Shown one piece after another: positions 58,086 to 64,000 of a stretch of DNA of 64,000 nt. Below the pieces are notes generated by a model. That model did no database searches, had not been told where the DNA came from, and worked only from the letters and a program-made list of their open reading frames with translations. Origin of the DNA: Kiritimatiellia bacterium (lineage in GTDB: Bacteria > Verrucomicrobiota > Kiritimatiellia > JAFGHX01); contig JAFGHX010000087.1 of assembly GCA_016929905.1 (NCBI GenBank), positions 1 to 64,000 on the forward strand. The letters run 5' to 3'. Numbering within the stretch: position 1 is the first letter of the stretch; every line of letters begins with the position of its first letter. Both the position numbers and the translations under genes were made by a program.

Positions 58086-59006
58086 ATGCCTGCGATCATC
58101 CCAGACCAGCCGCCGAGCGCCGGGTTCGACCTGCACCTGCATACCTGTTGGAGCTACGACGGGCTCGCGACGCCGGAAGCCTACTTCCGGGCCGCGCAGG
58201 CGCAAGGCGTCACCTGTATCGCCATGACCGATCACCACGTCCTCGATTCATTGCCGGAAATCACCGCATGCGCGCGGCGTTATCCGCTCGTCCGGTTCGT
58301 GCCCGCCGCTGAACTGACCGTCACCGCCCGGTTCGGGACCTGCGACCTGCTCTTCTACGGGCTGCCTGCCGAAAGCGCCGGCGATCTGAGCGGAGTCTGG
58401 CGGATCTATCACGAGTGGCAGCGCGCCTGCGGTGCGGCCATCTCCGCGGCCATGCACGCGATCGGCCTGCCGTTCACGGACGAAGATCGGCTCGCACTCC
58501 TGCGCCGCTACCGGCCGGCGCGGACGATCGCCGTGCAGGGCAACACGCACGTGAAGAACGAGATGCTCAGAGCGTATTTCCTGGAGCAGGGCTTCATTTC
58601 GAGCAAAGACGACTACGTGCCGTTCCTGCAGCGGCTCCGCAACGCGCGCCCCTTTCCGCCTTATCCCGCTGCCGATCAAGTGGTGCCCGCCGTCAAACGC
58701 GCCGGCGCGCTGCTGGCCATCGCACACCCGTTCGGCTACTTCCAGCAATACAACGAGCCGAGGATGGACGCCATCCGCTGCGAGCTGGGGTTGGACGGGA
58801 TCGAGTGCGCGCACGGCGGCATTCCGCCCGAGTATACGGAGAAGTACCGCCGGTACTGTGTCCGGCACGGCCTGTTCTCCGTCGGCGGCTCCGACTGCCA
58901 CGCCGAGGCACACATCCCCGCGCGCTTCGGCCGACATTACGGCCGCCCGGAATGGCTCGACGAGTTCCTGCAACGGCTCGAGACGCGCGTGCCGAAGCAG
59001 GGCTGA
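58086..59006 (+). CDS. PHP-domain metal-dependent phosphoesterase
   Basis: 306 residues. The PHP metal sites are FDLHLHTCWSYDG with the first His pair, AMTDHHVLDSL, a later IAHPFGYF and GGSDCHAEAHIP near the C-terminus. These coordinate a trinuclear metal centre. Relatives include the TrpH/5'-3' exonuclease group and histidinol phosphatases, and the substrate is not determinable. A GGGAGGG lies about 14 bases before the ATG at 58086. It is divergent from the decayed GH99-like gene. Confidence 0.85.
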   Translation: MPAIIPDQPPSAGFDLHLHTCWSYDGLATPEAYFRAAQAQGVTCIAMTDHHVLDSLPEITACARRYPLVRFVPAAELTVTARFGTCDLLFYGLPAESAGDLSGVWRIYHEWQRACGAAISAAMHAIGLPFTDEDRLALLRRYRPARTIAVQGNTHVKNEMLRAYFLEQGFISSKDDYVPFLQRLRNARPFPPYPAADQVVPAVKRAGALLAIAHPFGYFQQYNEPRMDAIRCELGLDGIECAHGGIPPEYTEKYRRYCVRHGLFSVGGSDCHAEAHIPARFGRHYGRPEWLDEFLQRLETRVPKQG

Positions 59007-59018
59007 TCCTGCGCCGCG

Positions 59019-60239
59019 CTACCTCTCGCCCACGAACCGCAATTGGATACTCGTGAATCGCGGCCGGGCCTGACTGGCCGGCGTGCCGGCCGGGTCGCGC
59101 GAGTAGAACACCGTGTCACCCAGCTCCGTGCAATGCGCAGGGGTCCGGCCCCCGGTCTGGTAGAAGATCTTCGTGGTCGACTTCGGCCAGCCGTTGCCCA
59201 CAAAGATCACGCCGCCAGGCAAGTTGAATGTCCACGTACTCCAGTCGCCCGCCCGGCGCGCGGAAAAATCGGTCGACCGTACCATCTCGGTGTCCGGGCG
59301 TCCGTCCCGGTTGAGGTCCGTCCAGACGGTGAAGCGGAAGGCGCCCGCGGAGCCGGCGGCGGCGTGTTGAATGCGGATTTCGCAAACGCCTCTCCGGGCG
59401 AACGAGGCCGGCGCCTTCCAGACCTGTATGTAATGGCCGGGCCGCACGACGGTCAGATTGCCCGGAGCCCCCGCGTCGGCTTGCCCGGCGGATCCCGATC
59501 CGTCCGCGGCGGCCCCGGCCGCGCCGGCCATGATCGCCCTGACCACGAAGAAGGCGGCCACCCCGGTCGCGGCCACTGTCAGCAGCCCGGCGATCAGGCC
59601 GAGCCGGCGCTTGCTGCCGAACACGAGCCGCAAGAAGCCGCGGAACAGCCAGAACGTGCCCATCACCGCCACGAGCAGGCAGAGCAGCATGAAGGTGTCG
59701 GTGAACGGCTTGCGCATCAGCAGCGTGCGCAGGACCAGCGCGGCGAACAGCAGAAGCCACAGACCGATCGTGGTGCCGATCTCGAGCAGGCCCTTCTTGC
59801 GGTAGTCGGCGTTGAGACCCTGGAACGCCTCATCCAGGAGGCGGTCGACATCCGACCGCCGGAGTCCCTGCGTCAGCAGTTCGGCCTCAATGTACCGCCT
59901 CGACGCCCGCTCTTCCATGCGCTTGCCGAGATAGAGTTCGGCCTTCTTCAACTTGCGCTCGTACACCACGCTGGCCGCTACGTTGTCGCCTCGTTCCATA
60001 CCCAGAGGCGGGGCGGTCGTGGTCGGCGCCGGTTCCCACGGTCTGGGCTGTTGCGCCAGCCGCAGCCTGGGCTTCACCTTAAGGTCCGGCACTTCCGATG
60101 CTTTGAGCCATTTGTCGCCTTGCGTTGCGGTCCAGACCCGGGTCTCCGGCGTGAGCGTGCCTGCGGCCAGCCGTCTCTTGATCTCGTCGATCGAGCACGG
60201 CCCCATGCGCTGATCGCCTTGTAGGTAGTACCAGTCCAC
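59019..60239 (-). CDS. GYF_2 (DUF4339) domain membrane protein
   Basis: 406 residues. The N-terminal 55 residues form a GYF_2 peptide-binding domain (WYYLQGDQRMGPCSIDEIKR, GDKWLKASEVPDL). A charged helix follows (VVYERKLKKAELYLGKRMEE), then three membrane segments at about 160-180, 190-205 and 217-238. About 150 beta-rich residues end the protein (AFRFTVWTDLNRDGRPDTEM). The GYF_2 domain is frequent in PVC bacteria and binds proline-rich peptides. GTG is the start at 60239. Confidence 0.78.
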   Translation of the reverse strand: MDWYYLQGDQRMGPCSIDEIKRRLAAGTLTPETRVWTATQGDKWLKASEVPDLKVKPRLRLAQQPRPWEPAPTTTAPPLGMERGDNVAASVVYERKLKKAELYLGKRMEERASRRYIEAELLTQGLRRSDVDRLLDEAFQGLNADYRKKGLLEIGTTIGLWLLLFAALVLRTLLMRKPFTDTFMLLCLLVAVMGTFWLFRGFLRLVFGSKRRLGLIAGLLTVAATGVAAFFVVRAIMAGAAGAAADGSGSAGQADAGAPGNLTVVRPGHYIQVWKAPASFARRGVCEIRIQHAAAGSAGAFRFTVWTDLNRDGRPDTEMVRSTDFSARRAGDWSTWTFNLPGGVIFVGNGWPKSTTKIFYQTGGRTPAHCTELGDTVFYSRDPAGTPASQARPRFTSIQLRFVGER

Positions 60240-60265
60240 GGTGTGGAGTCCCTCTCAGTCAACCG

Positions 60266-60446
60266 TCGCAATCATTCTCGCAATCATTCTCGCAATCAGC
60301 CGTCTTCTGCGGCAATGGGTGGTCAACGCACCTTATCATCATTTCGGTGACGGGCTACGCCCGATGGTTACGACGCACGAGTTTCGAGTGCTGATTACGA
60401 GAATGATTACGACGACTGATCTGGACAAAGACGACGACAAAGATAT
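60266..60446. repeat. Two 12-nt arrays in inverted orientation
   Basis: 60266-60300 has CAATCATTCTCG units on the plus strand. 60391-60446 has GATTACGAGAAT and GACGACGACAAA-type units, whose complement (ATCATTCTCGTA, TCTTTGTCGTCG) matches both the first array and the one at 48173. About 20 of 23 bases pair between the two arrays, giving a long potential hairpin in the 234-base gap upstream of the GYF_2 gene. Confidence 0.7.
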
Positions 60447-60473
60447 TGGGGCCTTCAGGTTGAGATGACGACG

Positions 60474-60878
60474 TCACAACACCCAGCGCACCCACCAGAC
60501 CCGGTCGGCCAGCACGAATGCCGCGTACTCCGACCCGTAGACCGACCAGTAGACCACCCCGAGCAGGACGAGGGATGGGACGACGAACAGCAGAACGGCT
60601 AGGGCCAGCCGCGAGACACGCAGCCCGGTGTGAGGCTTGCCCACCGCCAGAACCAGAACCGCGAGCAGCGCCAGCGGGAAGCCCACGTTCAGCAGCAGAA
60701 TCTTGGGGTCCGCATGCGAGCCCTGGGCCCAGAGCAACGCCTCGAGCCCCGAACTCCGGCCGCAGATCAACTCGCATACCGCCCACACCAGCACGCAGGC
60801 GCAGAAAATGACCAAGACGGCCCACGGCGTCTTCCTCGGCCAGGCTACATCGGCTGCACTGTCAACAGACTGGATCAT
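60474..60878 (-). CDS. Membrane protein, three segments
   Basis: 134 residues with membrane segments near 17-37, 60-80 and 92-112. No charged motif is recognised. GAGGGGG is upstream of the ATG. It is the gene before GYF_2 on the same strand, separated from it by the 12-nt arrays. Confidence 0.6.
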   Translation of the reverse strand: MIQSVDSAADVAWPRKTPWAVLVIFCACVLVWAVCELICGRSSGLEALLWAQGSHADPKILLLNVGFPLALLAVLVLAVGKPHTGLRVSRLALAVLLFVVPSLVLLGVVYWSVYGSEYAAFVLADRVWWVRWVL

Positions 60879-61175
60879 GCGGCTCGTCCCCCTCGGCCGC
60901 CGGCACGGAACCCTTTAGATGCCGCCCTATCCGTGCCCGCAGCAGATGGCTCGTGAATAGATCAGGCTAGTATCCCAAGTTCCCGGCGCAAAGACAAGAA
61001 CTGGAAATGGATAGCGGAAACCGGCGGAAAACCGGGCCTGTCGGGGCGGCAGAACGGCTGTCCGGCTGCGGCCGGCGGCCCCGAGAGCCGACCCCCAGGC
61101 TCCGGCGCCGAGCCCGCGCCGGAGCCGCGTCCGTCGGCGCCATTCACGCTGCGCGATGCGGGATGGACGCTTTCG

Positions 61176-61571
61176 GTGCCGGCACTCATGTTGGGCCTCG
61201 GTTTGATCAGTTGGTTCGACTACCGCAAGGAGCGGCGCACCGAACGCCTGGCCCGCGATGTCGTCTGGGCGACGTACCATTTCTGTCTGCAGCATGGCCA
61301 CTGCCCGGGCTCGCTGCCCGAATTGCTCTCCGCCAACAGTCATGGCGTCATGACGCGGATCCCGCTCGATGCGTGGGGCGCGCCTTTCCATTACGTGCCC
61401 GCCGATTCGGAAAAGGGGTACGGGTCGGTCATCAGCAGAGGGGCAAGGGGCTGGGTTCATCGACGGCTGCTGTGGCGACCGGCAGAATACGAATGGCGAT
61501 TCGGGCTCGAAGGGCAGGATCTCGGGCTGGTCGATCCCCCCGGAACGGACGAGTCGACACGCGCGCCGTGA
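61176..61571 (+). CDS. Pseudopilin GspG-like protein, start unclear
   Basis: A hydrophobic helix (LSVPALMLGLGLISWF) is followed by a pseudopilin-like domain. CPGSLPELL leads to IPLDAWGAPFHYVPADSEKG and GSVISRGARG, which mirrors the 'DPWGNPY.Y...YDLWS.GADG' end of GspG. The reading frame is open upstream to 60957, and the upstream part (KPGLSGRQNGCP, GSGAEPAPEPRPSAPFTL) looks coding, yet it contains no ATG, GTG or TTG start before the GTG at 61176. The N-terminus may therefore be frameshifted, or translation may start unusually. GspG-like proteins of this shape are numerous in PVC genomes. Confidence 0.5.
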   Translation: MPALMLGLGLISWFDYRKERRTERLARDVVWATYHFCLQHGHCPGSLPELLSANSHGVMTRIPLDAWGAPFHYVPADSEKGYGSVISRGARGWVHRRLLWRPAEYEWRFGLEGQDLGLVDPPGTDESTRAP

Positions 61572-62173
61572 GTGCCGGCGCCGGAGAGTGGGAAGTTGGA
61601 AACACCGACACGCGGCATCGCGGCAAAGTGCAGGTGCAGCTCGAGTCTCGGCCTTCAGATCGCGAGCTGTGGATCCTATGGGATGCCTGCGAACGGTTCG
61701 CGCCGCTGCCGGAATCGGCCTTCTTCTACGAAGCGCTGGCCTGGCTGCACGGCGACGACCCTTGGGTCCGCAACGCCGTCGCCGAGTATCGCAAGCGGGC
61801 AGGCGAAAAGGCGCCAGTAGACACCGAGAATCTTGCCCAACGCCTTGCGGCCTACGAACCACGGCGCTGGCCCACCTCGCCGGCGGATCCGACGCCCAGC
61901 CGCTTGCCCGATCCGAACAAAACACGGTACTGCGTCTTCCCCTACGGCGAGGTGGCAGCCGCGGTGAAACAGCTCTCGGAGGCGGGCGACTTCGAGCGGG
62001 CCAGAGACTTCGCGCTGCGCTATCTCGGCTATGCCGTGTCCGTTCGTACGTTTGAAGGCGGTATGAAGCCCCCGTACGAACTCATGGCCTACTGCCATCA
62101 TCTCTGGCATCTCGTTGACCGCGAAGCCAAGGCGTCCGCGCGAGGGAAGACAAGTGCCGTGTCCAGGCGGTGA
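61568..62173 (+). CDS. Soluble protein of unknown function, coupled to the pseudopilin-like gene
   Basis: 201 residues from a GTG at 61568 that overlaps the preceding stop (GTGA). The protein is charged and helical (LWILWDACERFAPLPESAFF, AAVKQLSEAGDFERARDFAL), without signal or membrane segment. No family is recognised. The overlap suggests it works with the preceding product. Confidence 0.6.
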   Translation: MSAGAGEWEVGNTDTRHRGKVQVQLESRPSDRELWILWDACERFAPLPESAFFYEALAWLHGDDPWVRNAVAEYRKRAGEKAPVDTENLAQRLAAYEPRRWPTSPADPTPSRLPDPNKTRYCVFPYGEVAAAVKQLSEAGDFERARDFALRYLGYAVSVRTFEGGMKPPYELMAYCHHLWHLVDREAKASARGKTSAVSRR

Positions 62174-62440
62174 CCATAGATGGCGTCTCCGCATCAAGGT
62201 CGCCGGGGATGGGCGGGCTGAGCTGAATCAGGCCTGCCGCGAGTGGCAGGAATGAGCGGCAGGCTCTTCTCCGGCTGCCTCGTACTCGCGTTGCTGCAGC
62301 AGTGCCGGCACTGTTGGCGACGATGGCTGTTGCGCTGATCGTGACCTGCTGGATCCGGGGTGCGCCTGCTGTCGTGAGGACTTTGATATGAATCGTTTAA
62401 GCTCAGGCATTCTCGGCGTTCAGGAGCGTATTGCCGCACC

Positions 62441-62522
62441 CGGCTCGCGAGGACGCTCGCCCTCCATCGGATGAGCCGATGGCTACGGCGCACCGCTGGA
62501 GGGCGAGCGTCCTCGCGAGCCG
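62441..62522. repeat. Perfect 26-bp inverted repeat with 30-base spacer
   Basis: Arms 62441-62466 (starting CGGCTCGCGAGGACG) and 62497-62522 are exact reverse complements. The spacer has an inner TCGG/CCGA stem. It lies in the 463-base gap 62174-62636, where no gene is supported. Part of the same sequence (CCTCGCGAGCCGCGGG) recurs at about 63074-63090, and a degenerate whole copy is at 65-138. Confidence 0.85.
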
Positions 62523-62636
62523 CGGGCCCGCATCCTTTGCGGACGGCGCCCCCAGCTTAACGCATACCGAAAACGTTCGCTAAGACACACCAAACCACAA
62601 TATGGAGCCCAGAACTGCCGAGTTCGCTCCATTTTC

Positions 62637-62861
62637 GTGGTTCGACCCCGTTTCGTCAGCAAGGATGCGCTCTACGCAATCGTCCGTACGGACGCTGGTT
62701 GGACTCTGGAGGTCGCCAAGGAAGTCGCGGAGGCCCGCGGGTTCGAGCTCGCCTTCGAAGTGCGGCGCTCCGGCGAAGTGCTCAGGTTCACGCTGGACAG
62801 ACGCGCTCCCGGCAACCGCCCCGCCTGGATGCACCTGATAGACGTATCGAACGCGGAGTGA
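62637..62861 (+). CDS. Small hypothetical protein
   Basis: 74 residues from GTG (VRPRFVSKDALYAIVRTDAG). Its alternating hydrophobic pattern (WTLEVAKEVAEARGFELAFE) could be a small alpha/beta domain, but no family is recognised and no ribosome-binding sequence stands out. It lies between repeat elements and may be a fragment. Confidence 0.35.
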   Translation: MVRPRFVSKDALYAIVRTDAGWTLEVAKEVAEARGFELAFEVRRSGEVLRFTLDRRAPGNRPAWMHLIDVSNAE

Positions 62862-62911
62862 CACGCTGAGGACTTGCGCCACCTGAATGCGGCGAGGCAG
62901 CCCAGCACCCT

Positions 62912-63072
62912 GACGCCGTCTCAAAACCCCAGTCGTACGTTGCCACACGCCTTACGGCGTTGACTACAAACGGCATATCTGGTGGTTGGCATGGTCTGTT
63001 GTCAAGCCCGTTCAGCCAAAGGCTGATCGGCCTCAGGCCGAAAGGGCTGTTCCCCGGCTTTGAGACAGCCTC
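62912..63072. mobile_element. Possible MITE with GAGGCTGTCTCAAA-type ends
   Basis: The right end, read inward, is GAGGCTGTCTCAAAGCC and the left end is GACGCCGTCTCAAAACC, about 14 of 17 matching. That kind of terminal inverted repeat is common in insertion sequences. The 161-base element has no coding capacity. No clear target duplication is visible. It is in the 450-base gap 62862-63311 before the XRE-ImmA gene. Confidence 0.5.
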
Positions 63073-63208
63073 TCCTCGCGAGCCGCGGGTCCGCATCCTT
63101 GTCAGTGGGCTCTGATCTCGCAGGGATGACATACACGGTAGACCGGGACGGCCAGACGTCGTTTCTGCCCCCGGCTCACGGTCCGCTGTTTGATAACAGA
63201 GATTTGGG

Positions 63209-63245
63209 TTGACAGCAAACGCGGCAGGGTTGACAATAGTTGACA
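63209..63245 (+). promoter_or_regulatory. Triple TTGACA boxes before the XRE-ImmA gene
   Basis: TTGACA occurs at 63209-63214, 63230-63235 and 63240-63245. The first is a good -35 for GACAAT at 63232-63237 with a 17-base spacer. The other two overlap or follow that -10, as an operator for the self-encoded XRE repressor might. Confidence 0.4.
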
Positions 63246-63311
63246 GCTGCCGGGTAGGTGGCGTGGTTGCAGTGCCGAGTATGGGGCCGGTGTGACAGCG
63301 GGAGGAGACGG

Positions 63312-64000
63312 ATGATCAAATCCCTCAATCTTCAGGTCATGGCGGATGCGTTGCCGCGGGCGGGTCTGACGCAGGCGGAAGTGGCGCGGCGACTGGATGT
63401 GAGCCGGGAAGCGGTCTCGAAGTGGTTTCGGGGCGATTCGGCGCCCCAGCCCGACAAGTTGCTGAGGCTGGGCATGTTGTTGGGGTTGACGTTCGACGAG
63501 ATGGTGGTGACGCCGGTTCCCTCGGCGGTCCCTGTGGTTTCGTTTCGTCGGAAGGCGGCCCGCAGGACGCGCGATGTCCACCTGGACAACGCGCGCGAGA
63601 CAGGCGAATTGCTCAAACGTCTCGTCAAGTATCTCCCTGCGCCGCCACTGGCGGCGGCACCGGTTCTGAAGGCGCCGCGTACGGACTACCCCTATGTGCA
63701 GCAGGTGGCCGCGGACGTGCGCGCGGAAATGGGGCTGGAGGTCGAGAAGGTCATCCAGTTCGAGGACCTGATCGACAAGTTCAACCGTCTGCATGCGGTG
63801 ATCGTTCCGGTATTGTGGGGCGACCGTCAGCATCACGGCAACGCGCTGAACATACATCTCCCGGATTCCGGCATCACGTGGGTATTCGTCAATCTCGACA
63901 GTAACGCGATCGACTTCAAGTTCTGGATGGCCCATGAACTCGGGCATGCGCTCGCTCCCACTCTCGGCGGGGAACCGGGCGAGGATTTCGCGGATGCTCT
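63312..64000 (+). CDS. XRE-family repressor with ImmA/IrrE-type metallopeptidase domain (partial)
   Basis: The frame is open from the ATG at 63312 (GGAGGAG at 63300-63306) to the window edge, at least 229 residues. Residues about 8-62 are a helix-turn-helix (LTQAEVARRLDVSREAVSKW), and a linker follows. From about 130 there is an ImmA/IrrE domain ending in the zinc motif HELGH (MAHELGHALAP). Such fusions are repressors of prophages or toxin-antitoxin and conjugative-element genes that can be inactivated by self-cleavage or by cleaving a partner. The partner should be sought to the right of this window. Confidence 0.88.
   Translation, partial: MIKSLNLQVMADALPRAGLTQAEVARRLDVSREAVSKWFRGDSAPQPDKLLRLGMLLGLTFDEMVVTPVPSAVPVVSFRRKAARRTRDVHLDNARETGELLKRLVKYLPAPPLAAAPVLKAPRTDYPYVQQVAADVRAEMGLEVEKVIQFEDLIDKFNRLHAVIVPVLWGDRQHHGNALNIHLPDSGITWVFVNLDSNAIDFKFWMAHELGHALAPTLGGEPGEDFADA

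Overview
The window is high-GC bacterial chromosome with almost no strand bias. The gene content suggests a Gram-negative member of the PVC assemblage (Kiritimatiellota, Lentisphaerota, Verrucomicrobiota or Planctomycetota-like). This rests on a MoxR/DUF58/Bat-type vWA operon with a DUF4175-like giant, a sulfatase-fold enzyme, an LpxC-like protein, a large secreted STN-repeat protein, a GYF_2 protein, a prepilin-like protein, and very dense intergenic repeats. The placement is an inference from family content, with no marker-gene search behind it.

Layout. 0-5.7 kb: a partial gene end, a small membrane protein, a sulfatase-superfamily hydrolase with Thr at the usual formylglycine position, a phosphoglycerate mutase (apgM), and a histone-deacetylase-fold gene overlapping a SEC-C mini-protein. 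5.8-24 kb: the main plus-strand block. It holds a sensor kinase and response regulator, a three-repeat STN-type exported protein, then MoxR, DUF58, BatA-like and vWA genes joined by 4-base overlaps, a DUF4175-like protein, and three exported proteins (alpha/alpha toroid, lectin-like, PDZ). 24-31 kb: a PAP2 phosphatase and a TolC/adaptor/RND efflux operon. 31-36 kb: the overlapping housekeeping genes pdxJ-acpS-nnr, a tRNA-Val(GAC) and a YgiQ-type radical SAM protein. 36-45 kb: an MCE-domain lipoprotein, a frameshifted outer-membrane protein, a lipoprotein, a hybrid histidine kinase, mtnA, a CPBP protease and a GT2 glycosyltransferase. 45-53 kb: an LpxC-like protein, a D-aminoacylase-type amidohydrolase, a decayed DUF2079 gene and a GH2 beta-galactosidase. 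53-62 kb: repeat islands and a series of small membrane, PAS, VanZ, PHP and GYF_2 proteins, with a decayed GH99-like gene. 62-64 kb: repeat elements and an XRE-ImmA regulator that runs off the end.

The most distinctive feature is the intergenic repeat landscape. There are 12-nt tandem arrays (consensus AGTTCTCGAGTA read in the direction of the following gene) placed just 5' of several genes. There are heptanucleotide arrays of at least three unrelated sequences, one of which encodes the C-terminus of the MCE protein. There are long hairpins whose outer stem is conserved and whose inner stems covary, sitting inside two similarly built islands, plus paired inverted elements sharing a TGGAGGG core. 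Several genes are visibly decaying (DUF2079, GH99-like, the PorV/TraF-like outer-membrane protein). No phage, complete IS transposase, CRISPR array or rRNA was seen.

Likely functional themes are envelope stress and envelope biogenesis (two-component pair, Bat-like operon, MCE, RND efflux, PAP2, LpxC-like, GT2), glycan use (sulfatase-like enzyme, GH2), and basic cofactor metabolism (pyridoxal phosphate, ACP activation, NAD(P)HX repair, methionine salvage).
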